From: Planctomycetota bacterium
GTDB taxonomy: Bacteria > Planctomycetota > UBA1135
NCBI GenBank assembly: GCA_026421205.1
Contig: JAPKBM010000020.1
Location: forward strand, 1 to 33,085
Direction of reading: 5' to 3'
Length of the DNA stretch: 33,085 nt
In this document: in pieces, positions 24,081 through 31,767 of the stretch
How the letters are laid out: each line of letters starts with the position of its first letter
Position numbering within the stretch: the stretch's first letter is position 1
Made by a program: the position numbers and the translations under genes
The notes under the pieces: model-generated
What the model was told of the DNA's origin: nothing
What the model saw: only the letters and a program-made list of their open reading frames with translations
The model's database searches: none

Positions 24081-25760
24081 ATGCGTCACGGAGGCGAGGA
24101 ATTTCGTCTTCTCTTTATGGATGACGCCGTTTACTGCGCAACCCTTCTTTCCGGAAAAGCTCAGTTGGTTCGGGTAGAAACAGAACTTGCAAGAGGGCTT
24201 CGGCGTATTTTGCTCGTTGGCATGGCCGACGCCGTCGCAAAAGAGGCGCGAGAACGATTGCCGTCGGCTTTTCATGCTCATGGTTTTCCCTTTCCAAAAG
24301 GCAAAGTTCTTTTCAATCTTGCCCCCGCACAGTGTTTAAAACGCGGATTCCCCATGGACCTCGCCCTGGGGGTCTCCTTGCTACAAGTACAAGGAAAACT
24401 CCCCGGCATTCCACCCACCTTGTTCTTGGCAGAGTTTGACTTAGATGGTCGCTTAGGTGCGCCTGCAAAAGGAACTCTGCTTGCCGCCATCGCCGCGTGT
24501 AAACAAGGGGTTTTTCAATGTATCACCACACCCAAGGCTGCGCAGGAGGCATCCATGGCGCCAGGGATTTCCGCCTTCGGCTTTGAACATTTTGGAGAAG
24601 TCGTTCAGTTTCTGCAAAACTCCAAGGGCCACCAATGTGCGCAACCTTCTCACCAAGAAGTACCACGGAAAACGTCGGGGACACCTTTACGCTTAGATGA
24701 CGTTCGGGGACAATTCCAAGCACGGAAAGCAGCCGTGATTGCAGCAGCAGGTCGGCACTCTCTCCTGCTTCAAGGGCCACCCGGAACTGGGAAAAGCCTG
24801 CTGGCAAAGAGGATTCCGCTTTTTCTAGAAGACCTCACGGACATAAAGTCGCTTCAGTTAGCACAGATTGAATCTCAACTTGGACCTCTGCATCAACTTC
24901 CCCGAAGCCCGCCCTTCCGTGCCCCCCACGCGAGTGTGTCTGCACAAGGAATTTTTGGCGGAGGCAACCCTCTGCGCCCTGGAGAACTTTCTCGCGCACA
25001 CGGTGGCATCTTATTTTTAGATGAACTCCCTGAATTTTCCCGGCCCATTTTAGAAGGGCTTCGGCAACCTTTGGAGGATCAAGAGGTTCGTTTACAAAGA
25101 GCCCGAGACTGGGCTGTTTTTCCAGCCGACATTCTTCTGATTGCAGCCCGCAATCCATGCCCCTGCGGGTTTTTGACACATCCGGACAAGGCCTGCAGTT
25201 GTACGCCTGCTCGCCTCCAGCAGTACCAACTCAAAACGAGTGGTCCACTCTTGGATCGCTTTGACCTCTTCGTAGAAATGGGTCCCGTTGTTCCCCAAAT
25301 ACTTCAGGGTGGCCGTACGCCTCCTTTTGACGAGGATCTTACGCAAAAAATCCAACAAGCCAGAGAGGTCCAAAAGGAAAGGCATCGGCAAGGAAAGTTC
25401 CGATGGTCCTCCTCGGCAAGCATGGAAGAAATCCAAAGGGAAGGCTTTCATGAAAGTGCAAAAGTACTTCTCTCACGAGCGGCCGAACACTTGCACTTAA
25501 GTGGGCGTGGAATCCTTAGAACTCTTCGTGTAGCACGCACCATTACCGACCTAGAGGGCGCAGATAAGATTCAAAAAGACGCCGTGGCCCAGGCCTTAAG
25601 CTTTCGCTTTATTCAGGAAGAGGTGCAATCCACCATAAAGAGAACCCCGCTTCTTGTCCCAAACGGTGCGTCGGCAAGGACTTCTTCCCACTCTCAAGTT
25701 CCTTCAAAAACTGATCTGGAAAGTTTGGTGGAGTCAAGACTAAAAGAGACTGAGGATTGA
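24081..25760 (+). CDS. comM: ComM/YifB-family AAA+ ATPase (Mg-chelatase-like)
   Basis: A 559-residue ComM homologue. The N-terminal lon-protease-like domain is recognisable (R-G-L-R-R-I-L-L-V-G-M-A-D-A, then V-L-F-N-L-A-P-A). Walker A is G-P-P-G-T-G-K-S with Lys238 and Walker B is G-G-I-L-F-L-D-E-L-P-E-F. The zinc-binding segment A-A-R-N-P-C-P-C-G ... C-S-C-T and the D-R-F-D-L sensor follow, and the C-terminal lid (R-G-I-L-R-T-L-R-V-A-R-T-I-T-D-L-E) completes the fold. In competent bacteria ComM is a hexameric helicase that drives branch migration when incoming DNA recombines. ATG directly follows the comEC stop, so the two are probably an operon. The conserved part ends near 25620. The last 45 or so residues are extra and are encoded opposite the 3' end of the converging gene. 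Confidence 0.94.
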   Translation: MRHGGEEFRLLFMDDAVYCATLLSGKAQLVRVETELARGLRRILLVGMADAVAKEARERLPSAFHAHGFPFPKGKVLFNLAPAQCLKRGFPMDLALGVSLLQVQGKLPGIPPTLFLAEFDLDGRLGAPAKGTLLAAIAACKQGVFQCITTPKAAQEASMAPGISAFGFEHFGEVVQFLQNSKGHQCAQPSHQEVPRKTSGTPLRLDDVRGQFQARKAAVIAAAGRHSLLLQGPPGTGKSLLAKRIPLFLEDLTDIKSLQLAQIESQLGPLHQLPRSPPFRAPHASVSAQGIFGGGNPLRPGELSRAHGGILFLDELPEFSRPILEGLRQPLEDQEVRLQRARDWAVFPADILLIAARNPCPCGFLTHPDKACSCTPARLQQYQLKTSGPLLDRFDLFVEMGPVVPQILQGGRTPPFDEDLTQKIQQAREVQKERHRQGKFRWSSSASMEEIQREGFHESAKVLLSRAAEHLHLSGRGILRTLRVARTITDLEGADKIQKDAVAQALSFRFIQEEVQSTIKRTPLLVPNGASARTSSHSQVPSKTDLESLVESRLKETED

Positions 25761-27273
25761 CCTCTCGAAGCATTTGAAAAAGGGCTTCCTCTTGTTGTTG
25801 AGGAGAATCAGTGGAAGTGAAAAATGTTTGAACGAGATCCAGACGAGTTTTCAGGTTTTCTTGTTCGGCATTATGAATTTGCGGTTCATCCACAAAAAGT
25901 GCGCGATGAAGCACAGGCGCAAGAGCATTTCCTTGCACCACGCCACCGCTCATGCGGGACCCAGGATGTTGAGCATGAAGAACGAGAGCTGCATCCGAAC
26001 GCGCTTCGGCCTCCAACCTCAAAAGAGAGGATGGAAAAATAAGTGGCTGCGCCTTTGCATGAATTCCAAGGCGCCCTTGCTGAACTTGAAATGGAAGTCG
26101 TGGAGCCTCTTCTCCCCAACGGACATAGGCGGTACCCAAGAACACTGTGGTTGGAAGTGTCCCCACAAGAACAAACCAAGGAATCCAACGAAGCCTGCCC
26201 CCCGATGTTTGTAAGTAACTTGCGGCAACGCCCACAGGAAAAGCAAGAAACAAAGCAAACAACCGTGGCATTTTATATTCATTCGCCCACGGAAGATGCA
26301 TCCATAATGCCAAGAACAACGTTGTAATGATGCAAAGAGTCCATGCGCCTTGCGGTGCCTTCCAAAGTTTTCTTCCCCAAATCGCGCACAATATCAACAA
26401 GAAGTTTGCCCCCACAATATTGCGCCACGGGTCACTCTGGAATGCCACATGACCGGTTAAATTGAGTCCCGTCGGTGCCGCATGAAACAGAGGCAGGAGA
26501 AAAGGTAAAGCGAGCAACACGGCACCCATGCCTGCAAAAAGCCAAGGAACCCCCTCCTTCCAAGCACGGCGCCAAAGTAGAGGTGAAAAATATATACACA
26601 ATAAAAGGCCTAACCATAGTCCAACCAGGGGATTCAATGCCAAAGCTAGAGCCGCGGGAAGAACAAAGCGCGGTGGACGAGCGTTCTTGGAAAAGGCTTC
26701 GGCTAATGCAAAAAGAGCGGGAGCAAGGGCTAGGGCAAAAGAACTGACATTCAAAAACTTCGGGAGAAATCCCTGGAGACGGGCATCCCAGAACCCAAGA
26801 ACCGGAAGGTGTGTCATGGAAATGGAAAGCGCAATTGGAGGAGCCCCCGCCCATTCAAAGCCAGACCATGTCGGCAGAGACAACCAGCCTAAAGCATTAA
26901 ACCCAAAAATTGCGGCAAGGAAAGCCCATCGGCGTGCGGCAAAAGATATTTGGAAACTCTTCCCCAAAGCATCTAATCCAAGTGGAAACAAAAAGGCGGC
27001 CACCATGTTCAACAATGCAAATCCACCCAGAGGCCCCATTCCAAGACGGCCCAGTAAAACGCCTAACGTCGGATACAAAGTGTAGTAACGAAGAGGCGCC
27101 CCCGCGTGATAAGGATTCTCCGGAAGCAGTCCATCTCTGAGGACCGCCTCGCCGACGGTAGTGTGGAGAAACCCGTGATAAGACGCAAGGATGGACTCCG
27201 AACCCAAGAAATAAAGAAGGCCGACCACTCCTGAAAAGAGGAAGGCTTCCAGCCATGGGGCCCGCGATTGCAT
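25609..27273 (-). CDS. Polytopic membrane protein, possible GT-C-type glycosyltransferase
   Basis: A 554-residue protein with about ten hydrophobic segments and a soluble C-terminal part of about 150 residues. An early extracytoplasmic loop reads H-T-T-V-G-E-A-V-L-R-D-G-L-L-P-E-N-P-Y, followed by a G-A-P-L-R-Y-Y motif, which resembles the first loop of GT-C/PMT-like glycosyltransferases and related uncharacterised membrane proteins. No definite catalytic Asp pair is visible, so activity is not claimed. The ATG at 27273 overlaps the stop of the upstream phosphatase/sulfatase gene (TGATG), so the two are coupled and probably modify the same envelope polymer. Its last 152 nt overlap the 3' end of comM in antisense. 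Confidence 0.6.
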   Translation of the reverse strand: MQSRAPWLEAFLFSGVVGLLYFLGSESILASYHGFLHTTVGEAVLRDGLLPENPYHAGAPLRYYTLYPTLGVLLGRLGMGPLGGFALLNMVAAFLFPLGLDALGKSFQISFAARRWAFLAAIFGFNALGWLSLPTWSGFEWAGAPPIALSISMTHLPVLGFWDARLQGFLPKFLNVSSFALALAPALFALAEAFSKNARPPRFVLPAALALALNPLVGLWLGLLLCIYFSPLLWRRAWKEGVPWLFAGMGAVLLALPFLLPLFHAAPTGLNLTGHVAFQSDPWRNIVGANFLLILCAIWGRKLWKAPQGAWTLCIITTLFLALWMHLPWANEYKMPRLFALFLAFPVGVAASYLQTSGGRLRWIPWFVLVGTLPTTVFLGTAYVRWGEEAPRLPFQVQQGRLGIHAKAQPLIFPSSLLRLEAEARSDAALVLHAQHPGSRMSGGVVQGNALAPVLHRALFVDEPQIHNAEQENLKTRLDLVQTFFTSTDSPQQQEEALFQMLREVNPQSLLVLTPPNFPDQFLKELESGKKSLPTHRLGQEAGFSLWWIAPLPE

Positions 27274-28628
27274 CAAGGGAGATCTTCGGCCGACCAAGGC
27301 TCACACGGATTATTCTCAAAGCCAGAGGTATAACCAAGTTGTTCCAAAATGGATGGATCTATGCCAGGCGGAATTCCAGGGGGTGCCAGATTCAGTGCTC
27401 CGTACCATGTATGAAGTGCACCCAACATGGCGCGGACGACTTCGGGATGTTCTTGGGCGACATTTTTCTTCTCCAAGGGATCCGTCGCACGATAATAGAG
27501 CGCGAGAGCAGGATAAACATAGGGAGTGTCATGGGGCTTCTCATTAGGACCTTGTTCATTTTGACATGGATTGTGAATGAGCGTCCACTCTGCATTGCGT
27601 GCGGAAAAGAACTCTCCTTGCCAAGCTGAAAAAACAAAATCCTGATCCGGAAGTTCATCACGAAGAAGAAAGGGAAGGGCGTCGGCTAAGGACATCAGAG
27701 TGTCGGACCTTGTGTGCGAAGGAATGCCAACCCCTGCCATCACCAAGGGAACCTGAATGACTCCGGAATACAAACTCTTTGCGTGCATGAAATAGCCGAA
27801 GCGGTCTCCAAGTTCTTCTCCGTGATCACTGAAGAAAACGACACGTGCATTTTCTAGAAGAGAACCTCGGCCAGAAGCTTGGTACTGCGCATCCAAACCT
27901 TTTAAGAAGGACTGGATGGCGTCGGCCGACCACGCGACTTCGCCGTCATAAAGCCCCAGTAAATGTTCGCGAAGTTCCGGAGTTGCCCGGGCAGGATTCC
28001 GATGTAAATCCGCCAAGAGTTGATTCTCTCCTTTGGGACCGGAGCCCGTGTATTGTCGATCATAGGGCGGTGGCGGACTATAGGGCTGGTGGGGTGCCAT
28101 CCAATGCCCCCAAATCACAAAACGCTCCTCCTGCTGCACCCATGGCCGGGTTGCCTGCAAGAGAGATGGACCAATTTCCTTTTCCTGCTCTCCCCAAAGG
28201 ACTTCGTAGGTTTCGAAGCCGCGTGCTAATCCGTTTGGGGGGTAAAGAGAGCGGTTTGCCACCCGAGCTGCCGTTTTCCAACCAGCTTGGTTCAGCCGTT
28301 CACTCTCGAGAGGGGCTCGCACCGAATGCTTGTTGCTCAGTCCACCGTGTTCTAGAGGGAATTGCCCCGACCAAAATGTCCCCAGGGACGGGAGCGTTTT
28401 TCCCGCAGGAGCCCATGCAGAATCCCAGACTAAACCCTGTTCCGCAAGCCAAGTGAGGCTGAAAGGGTCTGAGGCTAGGCCGTCGGGCTGGCGAGAAGCA
28501 CCGTAAATACCCAAATGGTCGGCACGTAACGTGTCCACCGAGACCAAAATAAGGTCAAAATCTTTCGAGCCCGATTGGCCACAAGAAGACAGTACGCAGG
28601 CTGCGGCTGCCAGCATCCATGTTTGCAT
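27273..28628 (-). CDS. Sulfatase/alkaline-phosphatase-superfamily lipoprotein with Thr nucleophile position
   Basis: A 451-residue exported lipoprotein (lipobox V-L-S-S-C at Cys16). The metal site opens with L-V-S-V-D-T-L-R-A-D-H-L-G, and the distal site F-F-S-D-H-G-E-E-L-G-D supplies the second Asp-His pair, both typical of sulfatases. At the nucleophile position, however, the sequence is K-T-L-P-S-L (Thr), not the C/S-x-P-S/A-R motif converted to formylglycine. Thr is the nucleophile in phosphotransferases of this superfamily such as LtaS and EptA. A phospho-transferase or phosphodiesterase role is therefore as likely as sulfatase. The ATG at 28628 has TATACT 5 nt upstream, suggesting a leaderless mRNA. 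It is coupled to the following membrane protein. Confidence 0.85.
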   Translation of the reverse strand: MQTWMLAAAACVLSSCGQSGSKDFDLILVSVDTLRADHLGIYGASRQPDGLASDPFSLTWLAEQGLVWDSAWAPAGKTLPSLGTFWSGQFPLEHGGLSNKHSVRAPLESERLNQAGWKTAARVANRSLYPPNGLARGFETYEVLWGEQEKEIGPSLLQATRPWVQQEERFVIWGHWMAPHQPYSPPPPYDRQYTGSGPKGENQLLADLHRNPARATPELREHLLGLYDGEVAWSADAIQSFLKGLDAQYQASGRGSLLENARVVFFSDHGEELGDRFGYFMHAKSLYSGVIQVPLVMAGVGIPSHTRSDTLMSLADALPFLLRDELPDQDFVFSAWQGEFFSARNAEWTLIHNPCQNEQGPNEKPHDTPYVYPALALYYRATDPLEKKNVAQEHPEVVRAMLGALHTWYGALNLAPPGIPPGIDPSILEQLGYTSGFENNPCEPWSAEDLP

Positions 28629-28633
28629 ACCAA

Positions 28634-28680
28634 AGTATAGCCCAACTGGAAGAGGAACCCTAGAGACGGCATTCTATAGA
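28634..28680. promoter_or_regulatory. Divergent promoter region between the sulfatase-like and proline dehydrogenase genes
   Basis: The 75-nt gap has TATACT on the minus strand (28639-28634), 5 nt before the sulfatase-like ATG, and TATAGA on the plus strand (28675-28680). Neither has a clear -35. The plus-strand hexamer is 8 nt before a TTG (28689) and 23 nt before the preferred GTG (28704). Confidence 0.45.
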
Positions 28681-28695
28681 GGAGCTATTTGCTCC
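28681..28695 (+). other. Small inverted repeat in the proline dehydrogenase leader
   Basis: GGAGC-TATTT-GCTCC forms a 5-bp stem with a 5-nt loop just after the TATAGA hexamer. It would lie at the 5' end of the transcript or act as an operator half-site pair overlapping the start of transcription. The stem is short, so chance is possible. Confidence 0.3.
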
Positions 28696-28703
28696 CCTCC
28701 CCT

Positions 28704-29621
28704 GTGAATCTCTTCGACAAACTCGCCGCAGCCAGCCTGCCTCTCGTTCCTCGCCCCATCGTGCGCCGGTTAAGTCGGCGATACATTGCGGGAGAACATC
28801 GTGCCGATGCCTTAAGAGCAGGGAGGAAATTAGAAAAAGCGGGGTACGCCGTCACCTATGACGTACTGGGAGAAGCGGTGGAAGACCAGCAGGATGTGAA
28901 CTTAGCGGTCCAAGAGTACCAAGCACTTCTTCAAGACATCGCGGAGGAAGGGTTGGAGTTAAATATTTCTCTCAAGCCAACTCAAATGGGTTTATTACTT
29001 GATGAAAAAATTTGTGTCGAAGCCGTCGAGCAACTTGCACAACAAGCGAAAGGACACGGTGCTTTTGTCCGCTTTGAAATGGAAGACTCCCCCACGGTCG
29101 ATGCCACTCTCCGTGTCTTTCAACAACTTCGTGAGGCCTACGGGGAAACGCTTGGCTGTGTCATCCAATCCATGTTGCGACGCTCAGAGGATGACGTACG
29201 CACTCTTTTGAAAAACCCTGGCCCCCTCAACGTGCGGTTGGTGAAAGGCATTTATGTCGAACCTGCAGAGATTGCCTTTCAGTCCCCAGAAGACGTCAAC
29301 GACTCTTTTCTCCGGATTTTTCGCCTGCTCTTAGAAGGGGGCGCTTTTGTAGGTGCGGCCACGCATGACTCCGTTCTGATTCAAGGCATTCAAAATATCC
29401 TTTCCGAATTACCTGAAGCGGCCCATCGCTGTGAAATTCAAATGCTCCTTGGCGTACAAGAAGAACTTCGTCAATCCCTCCGAGAGCAAAATATTCCCGT
29501 GCGTGTGTATATCCCCTATGGAACACAATGGCACCCTTACGTCGTCCGACGCCTTCGGAAGAATCCGAAGTTGGCTCGCTATGCTTTCTTCGGAATGTTT
29601 AAGAAAAAAGAAAAGTTATAG
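28704..29621 (+). CDS. Proline dehydrogenase (monofunctional, FAD-dependent)
   Basis: A 305-residue monofunctional proline dehydrogenase of the short PutB/Thermus type, oxidising L-proline to pyrroline-5-carboxylate with electrons passed to FAD and then the respiratory chain. The N terminus (LPLVPRPIVRRLSRRYIAGE) and the barrel motifs I-S-L-K-P-T-Q-M-G-L, V-R-L-V-K-G-I-Y-V-E-P, G-A-A-T-H-D-S and the C-terminal Y-V-V-R-R-L-R-K-N-P (the double arginine that binds the proline carboxylate) are all present. GTG 28704 gives the usual family N terminus. A TTG at 28689 would add five residues and fits the nearby -10 better. The P5C dehydrogenase gene is not in the window. The stop lies within 3 nt of the converging phosphoesterase stop. 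Confidence 0.95.
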   Translation: MNLFDKLAAASLPLVPRPIVRRLSRRYIAGEHRADALRAGRKLEKAGYAVTYDVLGEAVEDQQDVNLAVQEYQALLQDIAEEGLELNISLKPTQMGLLLDEKICVEAVEQLAQQAKGHGAFVRFEMEDSPTVDATLRVFQQLREAYGETLGCVIQSMLRRSEDDVRTLLKNPGPLNVRLVKGIYVEPAEIAFQSPEDVNDSFLRIFRLLLEGGAFVGAATHDSVLIQGIQNILSELPEAAHRCEIQMLLGVQEELRQSLREQNIPVRVYIPYGTQWHPYVVRRLRKNPKLARYAFFGMFKKKEKL

Positions 29622-30587
29622 GCCGGCTTGAACCGCGCGTAAAAGCGCCGCGCGAACATCGTCTAAAGCCTCGGTAAATGACTTGCCCGCCAAGGTTGCA
29701 CCTGCGGCACGAGTATGCCCCCCCCCGCCCAAACCACGGGCCACTTGATTCACGTCCAGCCAAGACTTGCTGCGCAGAGACAATTTGGGCTCTCCGTTTC
29801 GCTCTGTTAATAAAGCGACCACTTCCACCGAATGAACAGAACGAAGGATGTCCATGATTTCATCCGTATCTTGTAATTCTGCGTGGGCCGCAGAAAGGTC
29901 CGCAGTGGAAACGGAAGCGAGCGCAATTTTTCCACTTTCAAGGTACTCCACATTTTTCAATGCGGCAGCAATTCCCAAGGGCCGTCCTTGCTCGACTTGC
30001 TGGTAAACTTTTTGATAACACGCGTCCACATTGACACCTTCTTGTACTAAGCGTGCGGCCACCGAAAAAGCGCGGGCGTCAGCGTTTGAATACTTAAGCC
30101 AACCAGTATCTGTCATTAATGCAACGAAGGCTCCCTCCAAAGATTCCTTGGCTAAAGGTACGCCTAAAAAATCTACAAATTCCACCGCCAATAAACCACT
30201 GGCAGCCGCGGTTTGGTCGTGGACCTTTGCGGCCCATGTGGGAGAATCATCACTTAATGGGTGATGGTCCAAAAGGAGAAGTGGGAACTCTGCATTCTTG
30301 ACAGCCTCCCCCATTTCCCCCAAACGTGACAAAGTATTGCAATCACACAAGATGAAAAGATCGGCCTCGGGAAGTTCTCCGTTCCACAATTCCCACGGCG
30401 TTTGTGCCTCGAGAAAACCGTAACGCGGGTCGGGAGCATCTGGCAAGAGAATCGTGACTTGCTTCCCCATCGCACGCAATGCATGCGTCAAAACGATGGC
30501 TGCTCCAAGACAATCTCCGTCGGCCCGAAGATGGCCCGATATCACAACTTGAGAAGCTTGAGAGCAAAGGTCGGCGGCAGATTTCAT
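29616..30587 (-). CDS. nrnA: DHH/DHHA1 phosphoesterase, NrnA-like (oligoribonuclease / pAp phosphatase)
   Basis: A 323-residue NrnA/RecJ-related phosphoesterase. DHH motifs are visible in order: G-H-L-R-A-D-G-D with His19, Asp23 and Asp25, L-C-D-C-N, the name-giving L-L-D-H-H-P, and M-T-D-T-G-W-L-K-Y-S-N. The C-terminal DHHA1 domain has R-G-L-G-G-G-G-H-T-R-A-A-G. The length fits NrnA, which degrades nano-RNA and dephosphorylates 3'-phosphoadenosine 5'-phosphate. Cyclic-dinucleotide hydrolysis is a related possibility. The ATG at 30587 is chosen over an upstream in-frame codon because it abuts the domain and has TAGAAT 7 nt upstream (30600-30595). The four glycines of DHHA1 are encoded across a nine-cytosine tract on the plus strand (29718-29726). 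Confidence 0.92.
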   Translation of the reverse strand: MKSAADLCSQASQVVISGHLRADGDCLGAAIVLTHALRAMGKQVTILLPDAPDPRYGFLEAQTPWELWNGELPEADLFILCDCNTLSRLGEMGEAVKNAEFPLLLLDHHPLSDDSPTWAAKVHDQTAAASGLLAVEFVDFLGVPLAKESLEGAFVALMTDTGWLKYSNADARAFSVAARLVQEGVNVDACYQKVYQQVEQGRPLGIAAALKNVEYLESGKIALASVSTADLSAAHAELQDTDEIMDILRSVHSVEVVALLTERNGEPKLSLRSKSWLDVNQVARGLGGGGHTRAAGATLAGKSFTEALDDVRAALLRAVQAGL

Positions 30588-30594
30588 CGGGCCA

Positions 30595-30600
30595 ATTCTA
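30595..30600 (-). promoter_or_regulatory. Leaderless-type -10 element before the NrnA-like gene
   Basis: TAGAAT on the minus strand lies 7 nt before the ATG at 30587 and overlaps the last codons of the upstream amidohydrolase gene. It is identical to the elements before coaD and the ABC ATPase, so the phosphoesterase may be transcribed separately as a leaderless mRNA. Confidence 0.45.
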
Positions 30601-31767
30601 AAAGGACAAGGTCTCAAGGGCCTGTATCTTCCTGTCTTTTCTTAATTCATCCAAAAGTTCCTCTGCCGTTGTTGGAATAGTCGAAGCATCCGAAAAGCCC
30701 AATCGGCCAAAGGACGCGGTATTGCCTACTTGAACTTTTTGCGGCGCGAGTGCATTCCACCAATCTGACGGCGCATATTCAGGCATTTCCTCACAGGCCA
30801 CGCGGAATTCATGAAGTGGGCTGAGCATTGTGTTGGAGGCCATGGAATCACACCCCAAATAGGGGGCGCCCAAAGAAGCCTCTGCAAATTTTGGCTTAGA
30901 ACGAGAAAAATACCGATGGGTTCCTGGGCACCAGACCAAATTACCACCCAATTTTTCCACCTCTTGACATTCCTGAACGCTTAAGTCTCCTCCGTGCACC
31001 ACCCACAACGGAGTATTTTCTCCTTGAAGAGCTTCGGCCAACCAGGCAACCGGCGAGTCCCATGTCCTCTCTGGAAGCGGTAAACCCTTTCCACGAAGAA
31101 ACTCCGCCATGGGCCCCGACTGATACTTCAGGAATTCACGCTCTGCCGTATGCTCCCCGAGGTGAATGGACAATGGGGTCTGAGACCGTGCACATTCACG
31201 AAAGACAGCCTGCGCCAATTCCATGGACACGGAGTAGGGTGCGTGTAAGGCCACGCCATAAAGGAAGGGAGCCCATTTTTGCCATGTTTGAAACAACTCA
31301 CTGGCACATTCTGGAGATGCTCCTAAAAGCTCTAAGTAGAACATTGGACGGCAGGGCGATTCCATGAGAAGCCGAAGCCCATCCGGCCCAAGAGACTGAA
31401 GTGTTTCCAAGTGAACATGGCAATGAACTTCTCCTGCACCCGCGCGTGCCAAAGCATCAAGGCCAGGGGTGGCGTCTTGTAGATTCCCCTTCTCCCAAGC
31501 CTGTAAATCTATAATCCAATCGGTAAAAGGAGTCCGTCGGAATTGCGCCGATGGTGCAGAAAAGGATTCTAGGTGCGCGTGAAAAAGTTTGAGGGGGCCT
31601 GTCCATACCTCCCCATCTATTCTTTCGCAATTCGACGTAAAAGCCCCACGATCAAATCGAATAGAACGAAGGACACCCTCAGCAATTTCTAAAATAGGAT
31701 GACGAAGCAACATGTCACCATCCACCAAAAGTCCGGCGGGTTGATAATAAGAGGACGGGCGGTTCAA
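30598..31767 (-). CDS. Amidohydrolase, aminodeoxyfutalosine/adenosine-deaminase-like (MqnX-type candidate)
   Basis: A 389-residue metal-dependent amidohydrolase of the ATZ/TRZ-like branch that includes aminofutalosine deaminase of the futalosine menaquinone pathway. Metal ligands visible in order are F-H-A-H-L-E (His63, His65), the mid-protein S-I-H-L-G-E-H-T-A-E-R-E-F, W-V-V-H-G-G-D, and the late aspartate in L-G-C-D-S-M-A-S-N. The W-C-P-G-T-H-R-Y-F segment replaces the usual C-P-x-S-N/T. The substrate is inferred from motif pattern alone, and other deaminases (guanine, cytosine, chlorohydrolases) are possible. The start is TTG within a TTGA overlap with the preceding gene, with no clear Shine-Dalgarno, so coupling is likely. 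It is unexpected behind a Gly-rich surface protein. Confidence 0.82.
   Translation of the reverse strand: MNRPSSYYQPAGLLVDGDMLLRHPILEIAEGVLRSIRFDRGAFTSNCERIDGEVWTGPLKLFHAHLESFSAPSAQFRRTPFTDWIIDLQAWEKGNLQDATPGLDALARAGAGEVHCHVHLETLQSLGPDGLRLLMESPCRPMFYLELLGASPECASELFQTWQKWAPFLYGVALHAPYSVSMELAQAVFRECARSQTPLSIHLGEHTAEREFLKYQSGPMAEFLRGKGLPLPERTWDSPVAWLAEALQGENTPLWVVHGGDLSVQECQEVEKLGGNLVWCPGTHRYFSRSKPKFAEASLGAPYLGCDSMASNTMLSPLHEFRVACEEMPEYAPSDWWNALAPQKVQVGNTASFGRLGFSDASTIPTTAEELLDELRKDRKIQALETLSF

Noticed and set aside
27845-28456. A 203-codon open frame on the plus strand
   Set aside because: It is antisense to the sulfatase-family gene, which has clear motifs. The plus-strand product is Pro/Arg-rich with no domain.
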